From positions 1 to 64,000 of the forward strand of contig NZ_BAJX01000004.1 of the NCBI RefSeq assembly GCF_000613925.1: a stretch of 64,000 bases of DNA. The letters run 5' to 3'. The notes beneath the pieces were generated by a model, which had not been told where the DNA came from, did not search any database, and was given only the letters and a program-made list of their open reading frames with translations. The DNA comes from Prevotella histicola JCM 15637 = DNF00424. Its GTDB lineage: Bacteria > Bacteroidota > Bacteroidia > Bacteroidales > Bacteroidaceae. The position numbers and the translations under genes are program-made. The number at the start of each line of letters is the position of its first letter. Positions within the stretch are counted from its first letter, which is position 1. Of this stretch, positions 57,057-64,000 are shown one piece after another.

Positions 57057-58042
57057 TTATTTTTTCTCTTCTATAGCTGCTTCAATTCTCTCTCGCAGCT
57101 CCTCTTGCTTCTTTTTCTTTTCCTTTTTTGCTTTAATCTTTATCTGATCAAAGCCTTCACCATACACTCCTATGACTGAACTCTGGCTCACGAAGCTGTC
57201 GGGTCAACCATTTTGATGAGTCGGAAGATGGTTTTACTCTCGTTTCTCTTCGCTAATAGACAGATAACCTTCATGTCATTGCCCGTATACCACCCATGTC
57301 CGTCGAGTATTGTCAGTGCATGTTCTGTCTCATCTACGATAGCTTTAGCCACTTCCTCATGTTTCCAAGAGAATATCATGAACTGAACTGACTCGCGCCG
57401 CATGTTCATTACGTGGTCTAACATGAAACATTCTATGAACATAGTACAGTATCCAAAGACCATTTTGTGCAACCTTTCGATGACAGTACCAAACTGTGGG
57501 AAGAACAAACAGCTACCAACGATTAAGATATCAACGCCCATCAGTACTTGTCCGAGCGATATATCACGATATTTATTGACACAGGCTGCGATGATATCTG
57601 TACCTCCCGTACTACCATTATTAAGGAAAACGACAGCCAATCCAGTACCTGTCAAGCTGCAGCCAATGATCAATGACATGAAGTCTTGACCTTCTCCAAG
57701 TACCTTAACGAAGTGTCCATGAGCATCAACAGGCATCAGATCCTGTGCAAACATCAGCATAAAGTAAAGCGCAAAGATAGCATAGATAGTCTTCATCATG
57801 AACTTAAAGCCCAGAATCTTCAATGCAACGATCAACAAAGAGATGTTGATGATCATGTAAGTATTCTCTATTTTGAAGCCTGTTGCATAGAAAACGATAG
57901 CCGCCATACCTGTTACGCCGCCCGTAACAATCTGATAAGGCATTAGAAAGATGGTAAAGGCTGCTGCATAAATCAGCAAACCGATGGTAAGGAAGAAATA
58001 ATCCTTAGCCTCTGAACGGATGATTTGTTGGTCGATAGTCAT
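57057..58042 (-). CDS. yitT: YitT family membrane protein (DUF2179), frameshifted near 57194
   Basis: The frame stops at 57188 after [10 protein letters not shown]. With one T restored near 57193 it continues [33 protein letters not shown] and ends at 57057, giving 328 aa with a family-like end ([14 protein letters not shown]). The N-terminal part has five or six membrane segments ([23 protein letters not shown]), followed by the cytoplasmic DUF2179 domain ([14 protein letters not shown]...GHGWYTGND). Function unknown. Same operon as leuS and rdgB by spacing. Probably an assembly indel. Confidence 0.88.
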
Positions 58043-58060
58043 AGATTTGTCGTGGTAATA

Positions 58061-58092
58061 GAGAATGTATCGAGGTTTTTCGATACATTCTC
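58061..58092 (-). terminator. Hairpin after leuS
   Basis: GAGAATGTATCGA and TCGATACATTCTC form a perfect 13-bp stem with a 6-nt loop, 17 nt past the leuS stop and before yitT. No T run follows on the minus strand, so termination may be weak. Confidence 0.6.
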
Positions 58093-58108
58093 ATTGTATG
58101 AATTATAG

Positions 58109-60967
58109 TTATTTGCAGACGATATTGATAATCTTCTTCGGCACAACAATGATCTTTACGATTGTTTTACCGTCGATATAGTGCTGGCTACGTTCGTCTG
58201 CTAGGGCTGCTTTTTCTATATCTTCCTTCGTAGCATCAGCTGGGAAAGTCATCTGGAAGCGTGCTTTACCATTGAAAGAGACGGTCAGTTGCACTTCATT
58301 CTCCACAAGATAAGACTCTTCCCAAGCTGGCCATTCAGCATCACAAACGCTGCCTTGTCCGCCCATCTGTTCCCAAAGTTCCTCTGCCATATGTGGTGCA
58401 AAAGGTGCAATGAGTACTATCATCTTCTTCAATAGCTCACGATTGGTGCACTTCTGCTGTCCAAGTTCGTTCACACAGATCATGAAAGCAGAGATAGCAG
58501 TGTTGTAAGAGAACTGCTCAATGTCGCCTGTTACTTTCTTAATCAGCTTGTGTATGCTCTTCAAAGAGTCCTTTGATGGTTCTGCATCATCAAGATTCTC
58601 CTGCTGATAAAGCTTCCAGAACTTCTTCAAGAAGCGGAAACAGCCGTCAATACCATTGGTATCCCAAGGCTTACTTGCCTCTACTGGACCCAGGAACATC
58701 TCATAAAGACGTAGCGTATCGGCACCATATTGCTCAACGATATCGTCAGGATTGACAACATTGAACATTGATTTCGACATCTTCTCTACTGCCCATCCAC
58801 ACTTATAAGCTCCATCTTCAAGGATGAATTCAGCATCTTTGTATTCAGGACGCCATGCCTTGAAAGCCTCAATATCAAGCATATCAGCATGAACAATGTT
58901 CACATCAACATGGATAGGAGTGGTCTCGTACTGATCCTTTAAGCCTAGACTGACGAAGACAGGGGCCTTAGAATGGTCGTCAGAGTTCACACGATAGACG
59001 AAGTTTGAGCGTCCTTGAATCATTCCTTGGTTGATAAGTTTCTCAAATGGTTCGTCCTTACAGCTACAATTGATGTCGAAGAGGAACTTATTCCAGAAGC
59101 GACTGTAGATCAAATGGCCCGTAGCATGCTCCGTACCACCGACATACAGGTCAACATTCTGCCAATATTCATCGGCTTCTTTGCCTACAAGTGCCTCGTC
59201 ATTGTGTGGATCCATATAGCGAAGGTAGTATGCTGAACTACCAGCAAAGCCTGGCATCGTATTCAATTCCAATGGGAATACATTCTTATCGTCGACCAAT
59301 GACTTGTCAACAACCTTGCGTTCGGCTTCGTTCCAAGCCCATATCTTAGCCCGACCCAATGGAGGTTCACCCGTTTCGGTAGGCTCATACTTGTCAATCT
59401 CTGGCAACTCCAATGGCAAACACTCCTCTGGGACCATATAAGGCATACCGTTCTTATAGTAAACAGGGAATGGTTCGCCCCAATAACGTTGGCGTGAGAA
59501 GATGGCATCACGCAGTCTGTAGTTCACCTTAACACGACCGATTCCTTTCTCCGTAACGAACTTCTTCGTGGCAGCAATAGCCTCTTTGATGGTCAGACCA
59601 TTCAGAGAGAAACCGTCAAGGCTCTCTTTTCCTGCAGCAGGTGAGTTGGTTACGATGCCTTCCTTGGCATCAAAGCTCTCCTCAGAGACGTCTGCCCCTT
59701 CAATCAACGGTATGATTGGCAAGTTGAAATGCTTGGCAAAAGCATAGTCACGACTGTCATGAGCAGGTACTGCCATGATAGCTCCAGTGCCATAACCAGC
59801 CAGTACATACTCTGATATCCATATTGGAATACGCTCACCCGTGAACGGATTGATGGCATAAGAGCCTGAGAAGACACCCGTTACCTTGCGGTCAGACATG
59901 CGTTCAAGCTCCGTACGCTTCTTCACATATTCTAAGTATTCGTCTACTTCAGCCTTCTGTGCGGCAGAGGTAAGCTCAGGAACAAGTTCAGATTCAGGTG
60001 CAAGAACCATGAAACTGACTCCGAACATGGTGTCAGCACGTGTTGTGAAGATGGTGAAATGTCCTTCTTTCTCTCCGTTAGCATCAGGAGTCAGGCTCTT
60101 AAATACTACTTCCGTACCTTCCGATCTGCCTATCCAGTTCTTCTGTGTCTCCTTAATAGAGTCTGACCAGTTGATGGTTTCCAAGCCGTCAAGCAGCCGT
60201 TGAGCATATGCAGAGACACGTAGACACCACTGCTTCATGAGTTTCTGAACGACGGGATAGCCTCCACGCTCACTCACACCGTTTACAACTTCATCATTGG
60301 CAAGCACCGTTCCGAGTCCAGGACACCAGTTTACCATCGTCTCACCTAAGTAAGCAATACGGTAATTCATCAGCTTTTCCTGTTGTTCCTGCTCATCCAT
60401 GCTCATCCAGTCACGTGCTGAGAACATCAATTCCTCACCTTGTGCAACGTCAAGGTCGAGTGTTCCCTCCTCTTCAAAGTGCCGAATGAGTTCTGATATA
60501 GGCTGTGCTTTCTGCAGACGGTTGTCATAATAGGAATTGAACATGTGCTCGAACGCCCATTGTGTCCAATGGTAATAATGTGGATCACAGGTGCGTACCT
60601 CACGATCCCAGTCGAATGAGAAGCCAATCTTGTCCAACTGTTCACGATAACGAGCAATGTTCTTCTTCGTCGTCACCTCTGGATGCTGTCCAGTTTGTAT
60701 GGCATACTGTTCTGCTGGCAGTCCATAAGCATCATAACCCATAGGGTTCAGGACGTTGAAACCTTTCAATCGTTTGTAGCGAGCATAGATATCGCTGGCT
60801 ATATAACCCAATGGATGACCCACATGAAGGCCCGCTCCTGATGGATAAGGGAACATGTTGAGTACATAGAATTTCTGCTTATTCTTGTCTTCCACAACCT
60901 TGTAGGTTTTGTTTTCAACCCACTTCTGTTGCCATTTCTTCTCGATGTCTCTGAAGTTGTATTCCAT
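58109..60967 (-). CDS. leuS: Leucyl-tRNA synthetase
   Basis: 952 aa, somewhat longer than the usual ~860, owing to insertions seen in Bacteroidota. HIGH-type motif HVGHPLGY near residue 48. CP1 editing domain in the middle ([21 protein letters not shown]...; [15 protein letters not shown]). KMSKS motif in [10 protein letters not shown], then the anticodon-binding helical domain and a C-terminal appended domain. Charges tRNA-Leu. First gene of a minus-strand run to the GT-C-like gene. Confidence 0.97.
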   Translation of the reverse strand: MEYNFRDIEKKWQQKWVENKTYKVVEDKNKQKFYVLNMFPYPSGAGLHVGHPLGYIASDIYARYKRLKGFNVLNPMGYDAYGLPAEQYAIQTGQHPEVTTKKNIARYREQLDKIGFSFDWDREVRTCDPHYYHWTQWAFEHMFNSYYDNRLQKAQPISELIRHFEEEGTLDLDVAQGEELMFSARDWMSMDEQEQQEKLMNYRIAYLGETMVNWCPGLGTVLANDEVVNGVSERGGYPVVQKLMKQWCLRVSAYAQRLLDGLETINWSDSIKETQKNWIGRSEGTEVVFKSLTPDANGEKEGHFTIFTTRADTMFGVSFMVLAPESELVPELTSAAQKAEVDEYLEYVKKRTELERMSDRKVTGVFSGSYAINPFTGERIPIWISEYVLAGYGTGAIMAVPAHDSRDYAFAKHFNLPIIPLIEGADVSEESFDAKEGIVTNSPAAGKESLDGFSLNGLTIKEAIAATKKFVTEKGIGRVKVNYRLRDAIFSRQRYWGEPFPVYYKNGMPYMVPEECLPLELPEIDKYEPTETGEPPLGRAKIWAWNEAERKVVDKSLVDDKNVFPLELNTMPGFAGSSAYYLRYMDPHNDEALVGKEADEYWQNVDLYVGGTEHATGHLIYSRFWNKFLFDINCSCKDEPFEKLINQGMIQGRSNFVYRVNSDDHSKAPVFVSLGLKDQYETTPIHVDVNIVHADMLDIEAFKAWRPEYKDAEFILEDGAYKCGWAVEKMSKSMFNVVNPDDIVEQYGADTLRLYEMFLGPVEASKPWDTNGIDGCFRFLKKFWKLYQQENLDDAEPSKDSLKSIHKLIKKVTGDIEQFSYNTAISAFMICVNELGQQKCTNRELLKKMIVLIAPFAPHMAEELWEQMGGQGSVCDAEWPAWEESYLVENEVQLTVSFNGKARFQMTFPADATKEDIEKAALADERSQHYIDGKTIVKIIVVPKKIINIVCK

Positions 60968-60989
60968 GTTGTTTCTAATTTATAATGTG

Positions 60990-60997
60990 CAAAATTA
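60990..60997 (-). promoter_or_regulatory. -7 element of the leuS promoter
   Basis: The minus strand reads TAATTTTG, matching TAnnTTTG, 23 nt from the leuS ATG. Confidence 0.6.
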
Positions 60998-61284
60998 CAA
61001 AAAGTTTCCCATCTAAAAGCAGTAAAATGGTAATAAAAGCGCAGGAAACCGACGGTATGATTGTGAAAGATGTGCTTTCTTGCTCTCGGTCATGTCAGTT
61101 GACTGGCTATGAGACTGTATTTGAGGCGTTGAAGCATGCTTTCTCTCCTATAATTAGGGCTGGAAAGTGTGATTAAGAAAAGTCCTTACAAATATTCATC
61201 AGCCTCCGATCGCAGATGAAGGGATAATCGTTAAAAAACGGGTTTGTAACATCCAGAAAATCAAACACTTATAGATAGGCTCGT

Positions 61285-61387
61285 AAAAGGGCGTCTTTTA
61301 CGTTGCAAAAGATGCCCTTTTGAATGGTAAAAGATGCCCTTTTGAAGTGCAAAAGAGCACCTTTTAGAATGCAAAAGGGCATGTATT
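61285..61387 (-). repeat. 22-nt-period array, family I (copy 7, reverse)
   Basis: Five cores at 22-nt period, first AAAAGGGCGTCTTTT, last AAAAGGGCATGTATT. Spacers are ACGTTGC, GAATGGT, GAAGTGC and AGAATGC. Left flank TTTGTAACATCC. Confidence 0.9.
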
Positions 61388-61683
61388 GATTTGGAGACTA
61401 TGATTTATTATTACATTTCTTCTTCTCTTCTGTTTTCCAAACTGCTGTCCTTTCTTAAGTAAAAGGGTGACTGATACAATGCAAAAAATAAGGCTGCTTC
61501 TAATAAATAGTCTATTTTATCATAAATTATAGTCGTGTTTATAAAACTCAATCGCTCAGCCATTGAAAGATGAAAGGTTGCTGAAAATGCCGTAAGAAGG
61601 GGTTGGTAAAGGAAAAAAAACAAATTAGTAAGCAATAATTAAAAAAAAGTTTCAGAATTAAAACATCAATATAAAAAAAACAC

Positions 61684-61691
61684 TATATTTG
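61684..61691 (+). promoter_or_regulatory. -7 element of the receptor gene promoter
   Basis: TATATTTG, an exact TAnnTTTG match, 38 nt before the chosen ATG at 61729. Confidence 0.6.
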
Positions 61692-61728
61692 CAATCATAA
61701 TATGATTAAGCACATAACAAACGTTACC

Positions 61729-63906
61729 ATGCAAAAGAAAACATTGCTTTCCATAGTTGTCTGTTTTACGATGACAACCCTTTATGCTCAAAAAACAGAA
61801 CCTGCTGACACTCTGAAAGGGCAGACACTTGATGAAGTTGTTGTGGCACAACGACGCAAACTTATCAAAAATGATATTGATAAGCTTACCTATGATGTGC
61901 AACATGACAAGACTGCACAGACGAAGACGACCTTAGAAATACTCAAGAAAATACCCCTTGTCACCGTTGACGGACAAGAAAATATCAGAGTTCAAGGCTC
62001 TACAAGTTTCAAGGTATACAAGAACGGACACCCTGATCCAAGTCTTTCAGGACAGAACCTTAAGGATATTCTCAAGGCAATACCTGCTTCTACGATCAAA
62101 AGGATTGAAGTTATCACCGACCCCGGTGCCAAGTATGATGCAGAAGGGACTACGGCGATCCTCAACATCGTCATGATGAGTAGTTCGAAACTACAAGGAG
62201 TGTCTGGCAATGTAAACTCGAAAATTGACTCTTATGGCTCTGTAAGACTTGGTACTTATCTGACCACAAAGGTGGGAAAACTTACGACAACTGTCAATTA
62301 TAACTATGCAAACCAGAACAAGAAACAGACAGAAAATTATAGAGAGGAAGCCTACAACTACGTAAAGACGGGCGAACAAAAACGTGAATATGGGACTAAC
62401 AGCACTGCAGCAACAATACATTTCGGCAATATCAGTGCCAGTTACGAGATTGACTCACTCAACCTGATGACCGCATCAGCCAATTTCTTCGGCTATAAAG
62501 CCGATGCTAACACACAGAACACGAATGAACGGTGGGACAAGAACAGCCTGTTGATTTACAAATTCGACAATAATATGACTACCCCAGGCTACTCTGATCT
62601 TAATCTTGGAGGACGTTTTGATTATCAACACAAGACCCATTTAGATGGAGAAGTGCTTACACTCTCTTATATGTTAGCTGCCACACGACCGCAAACTACT
62701 TTCCGTCAGACATATAGCAATATGGTAAACTTCCCTGTCAGCTATACAAGTTACGACCAAAACACCCGTGAACGCTTCACGGAACACACCTTCCAGATTG
62801 ACTATGTACGCCCCTTTGGAAAACACCACAAGATAGAAAGCGGAACGAAATATATTCTTCGCAACAACAATAGTACGTCATTAATGGACTATCAAGGGAC
62901 TACACCTGACATGGAAAGTAAGTTCAAGCATAAGGCACAAGTAGCAGCTGCTTACCTCTCATATATCCTCACCGCTGGCAAATGGGCTGCTCGTGCAGGT
63001 TTGAGATATGAATTTACCCGCATGAAAGCATCCTATCCCGATGGTAGTAATGTCGATTACCATGCTAATCTCAATGACTGGGTACCATCAGCAAGCCTAC
63101 AATACAAGATTAGTGATGGGCAGACATTGAAGTTTAGCTATAATACCAGCATCAACAGACCCGGCATCGGATATCTCAATCCAGCCATCATTAGCACGCC
63201 AACGGCGGTCTCTTTCGGTAATGCAAACTTAGGAAGCAGTCGCAACCAAAAGCTACAACTTGAATATATGTTGGTTACTTCAAAACTTACTTTGCAGTTA
63301 AGTCCCTATTATTCATTTACCAACAATGGTATAGGTCGTATCTTGTATGAACAGAATCGTAAAGATGTTTCTACCTTTCAGAACATTCTGAAAAGCAAAA
63401 TTTTCGGTATTTCATCCTACACAGCATGGACTCCTTTCACCGGAACATCGTTTACACTCAACGCTTCGATGCGTTATGCCCGAATCACCTTGCCCACTCC
63501 TTATATCAAGAACAGTGGCTGCGGTGGTGGTATCTACTTTGATTGGGAGCAGAAAATACCTTGGAAATTAACCTTGACAACCAGTCTTGGAGGTGAATAT
63601 GGCAACAGGGTTTACGATCCGTATGCCATTGAAGGACGTTGGTTCTACTATTATTTCACTTTGACACGCCGCTTTTTCAAGGATAAGTTGACAGTATCTT
63701 TATCAGCAGAATCACCTTTCATCAAAGAAAGATCAACTACTTATCGTATTGTACAAGGCGATTATACTGGTTATGAACGTGCTGTTATGAAACCTCAATG
63801 CTTTAAAATCGGTCTCTCATGGAAGTTTGGTAAGCTGAGAGCAAGTGTCAAGAAGGCTGCGAGAAGTATTGAAAATGATGACTTAGTAGGCAGTAAGAAG
63901 AAATAA
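61729..63906 (+). CDS. TonB-dependent-receptor-like outer-membrane barrel protein
   Basis: 725 aa from ATG 61729 (MQKKTLLSIVVCF), preferred over the ATG 27 nt upstream because the signal peptide then starts normally; cleavage near LYAQ. The plug region follows directly (GQTLDEVVVAQRRKLIKNDIDKLTYDV...AIPASTIKRIEVITDPGAKYDAEGTTAILNIV). A large beta-barrel of the outer-membrane-barrel-family-3 type follows. There is no carboxypeptidase-D domain, unlike SusC, and no SusD partner. Substrate unknown. Confidence 0.85.
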   Translation: MQKKTLLSIVVCFTMTTLYAQKTEPADTLKGQTLDEVVVAQRRKLIKNDIDKLTYDVQHDKTAQTKTTLEILKKIPLVTVDGQENIRVQGSTSFKVYKNGHPDPSLSGQNLKDILKAIPASTIKRIEVITDPGAKYDAEGTTAILNIVMMSSSKLQGVSGNVNSKIDSYGSVRLGTYLTTKVGKLTTTVNYNYANQNKKQTENYREEAYNYVKTGEQKREYGTNSTAATIHFGNISASYEIDSLNLMTASANFFGYKADANTQNTNERWDKNSLLIYKFDNNMTTPGYSDLNLGGRFDYQHKTHLDGEVLTLSYMLAATRPQTTFRQTYSNMVNFPVSYTSYDQNTRERFTEHTFQIDYVRPFGKHHKIESGTKYILRNNNSTSLMDYQGTTPDMESKFKHKAQVAAAYLSYILTAGKWAARAGLRYEFTRMKASYPDGSNVDYHANLNDWVPSASLQYKISDGQTLKFSYNTSINRPGIGYLNPAIISTPTAVSFGNANLGSSRNQKLQLEYMLVTSKLTLQLSPYYSFTNNGIGRILYEQNRKDVSTFQNILKSKIFGISSYTAWTPFTGTSFTLNASMRYARITLPTPYIKNSGCGGGIYFDWEQKIPWKLTLTTSLGGEYGNRVYDPYAIEGRWFYYYFTLTRRFFKDKLTVSLSAESPFIKERSTTYRIVQGDYTGYERAVMKPQCFKIGLSWKFGKLRASVKKAARSIENDDLVGSKKK

Positions 63907-63945
63907 TCTGACGTTACCAACCAATAATTATTTGCTTATTATCTT

Positions 63946-63986
63946 AAAAAGGTGTATCTTTGCGAGGAACAAAGATACACCTTTTT
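63946..63986 (+). terminator. Perfect hairpin terminator that also holds a -7 box
   Basis: Bases 63946-63962 (AAAAAGGTGTATCTTTG) and 63970-63986 are exact complements around CGAGGAA, with a T run at the end. TATCTTTG at 63955-63962 is an exact -7 consensus inside the stem, 29 nt before an ATG at 63992. Confidence 0.8.
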
Positions 63987-63991
63987 GACTT

Positions 63992-64000
63992 ATGGCAACG
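63992..64000 (+). CDS. Possible start of the next gene (cut by window end)
   Basis: ATGGCAACG follows the -7 box at 63955-63962 at a plausible distance. Only three codons are in the window, so nothing can be said of the product. Confidence 0.25.

Larger units (their letters stand above)
60968..61728. other. Divergent region between leuS and the receptor gene
   Basis: Contains the leuS promoter (60990-60997), a family I array (61285-61387) and the receptor promoter (61684-61691). A 63-codon plus ORF (60985-61176) overlaps the leuS promoter and has no recognised features. A 74-codon minus ORF at 61411-61635 is likewise unsupported. Confidence 0.5.

Noticed and set aside
60985..61176. 63-codon plus-strand ORF upstream of leuS
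   Set aside because: Begins over the leuS -7 box and shows no recognisable features or promoter of its own.
7861..61387. Periodic arrays as CRISPR arrays
   Set aside because: Core 15 nt and spacer 7 nt are far below CRISPR sizes, the spacers recur between arrays, and no cas gene is present.
61411..61635. 74-codon minus-strand ORF before the receptor gene
   Set aside because: AT-rich with low-complexity hydrophobic and basic residues; no promoter or family resemblance.

Overview
The window looks like chromosomal DNA of a Prevotella (Bacteroidota), probably an oral species. The evidence is the AT-rich intergenic DNA, promoters of the Bacteroidota type (TTTG, about 19 nt, TAnnTTTG), SusC/SusD proteins, a PorZ homologue of the type IX secretion system, and many Prevotella-style C-termini (YYDLQGRR...GVYIHNGKKVVIK). 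No rRNA, tRNA, insertion sequence or CRISPR was seen. The genus call is inference.

Layout. 0.5-7.5 kb: papain-like lipoprotein, exported unknown, hemolysin-III family protein and RNase R (all minus), then an epimerase/reductase and a PAP2-family membrane enzyme (plus). 8.4-9.3 kb: a Tae4-like peptidoglycan amidase followed by a WG-repeat lipoprotein, an effector/immunity-like pair with no secretion genes nearby. 9.5-38.1 kb (all minus): one large glycan locus with two GH97 glucosidases, a GH71/99-like lipoprotein, SusD, SusC, a surface protein, a DUF5004-like lipoprotein, a DUF6377-type membrane regulator and three GH87 proteins. GH87 and GH71 are both alpha-1,3-glucanase families, so I predict an alpha-1,3-glucan (mutan) utilisation locus: GH87 cuts the insoluble glucan outside the cell, SusC/D imports oligosaccharides and GH97 releases glucose. 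The GH87 genes are tandem units with a shared leader; a fourth unit appears gutted. 38.5-45.4 kb: DUF3108 protein, a DnaA-box-rich intergenic region, nrdA-nrdB, lgt. 45.5-49.4 kb: acpP, fabF, rnc, ychF. 49.7-51.5 kb: DUF4254 protein and a GT9 glycosyltransferase. 52.0-61.0 kb: leuS, yitT, rdgB, GT2, porZ and a GT-C-like membrane protein. 61.7-63.9 kb: TonB-dependent-receptor-like protein.

Two features run across the window. First, intergenic DNA carries ten tandem arrays from three unrelated sequence families, and all share one architecture: a 15-nt core plus a 7-nt spacer, period 22 nt. Second, at least eight genes are broken by one frameshift each, and every one is repaired by restoring one base (two in nrdA) at a short homopolymer. 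One of them is nrdA, normally essential, so these are more likely assembly indels than pseudogenes. For those genes I give the full-length span.
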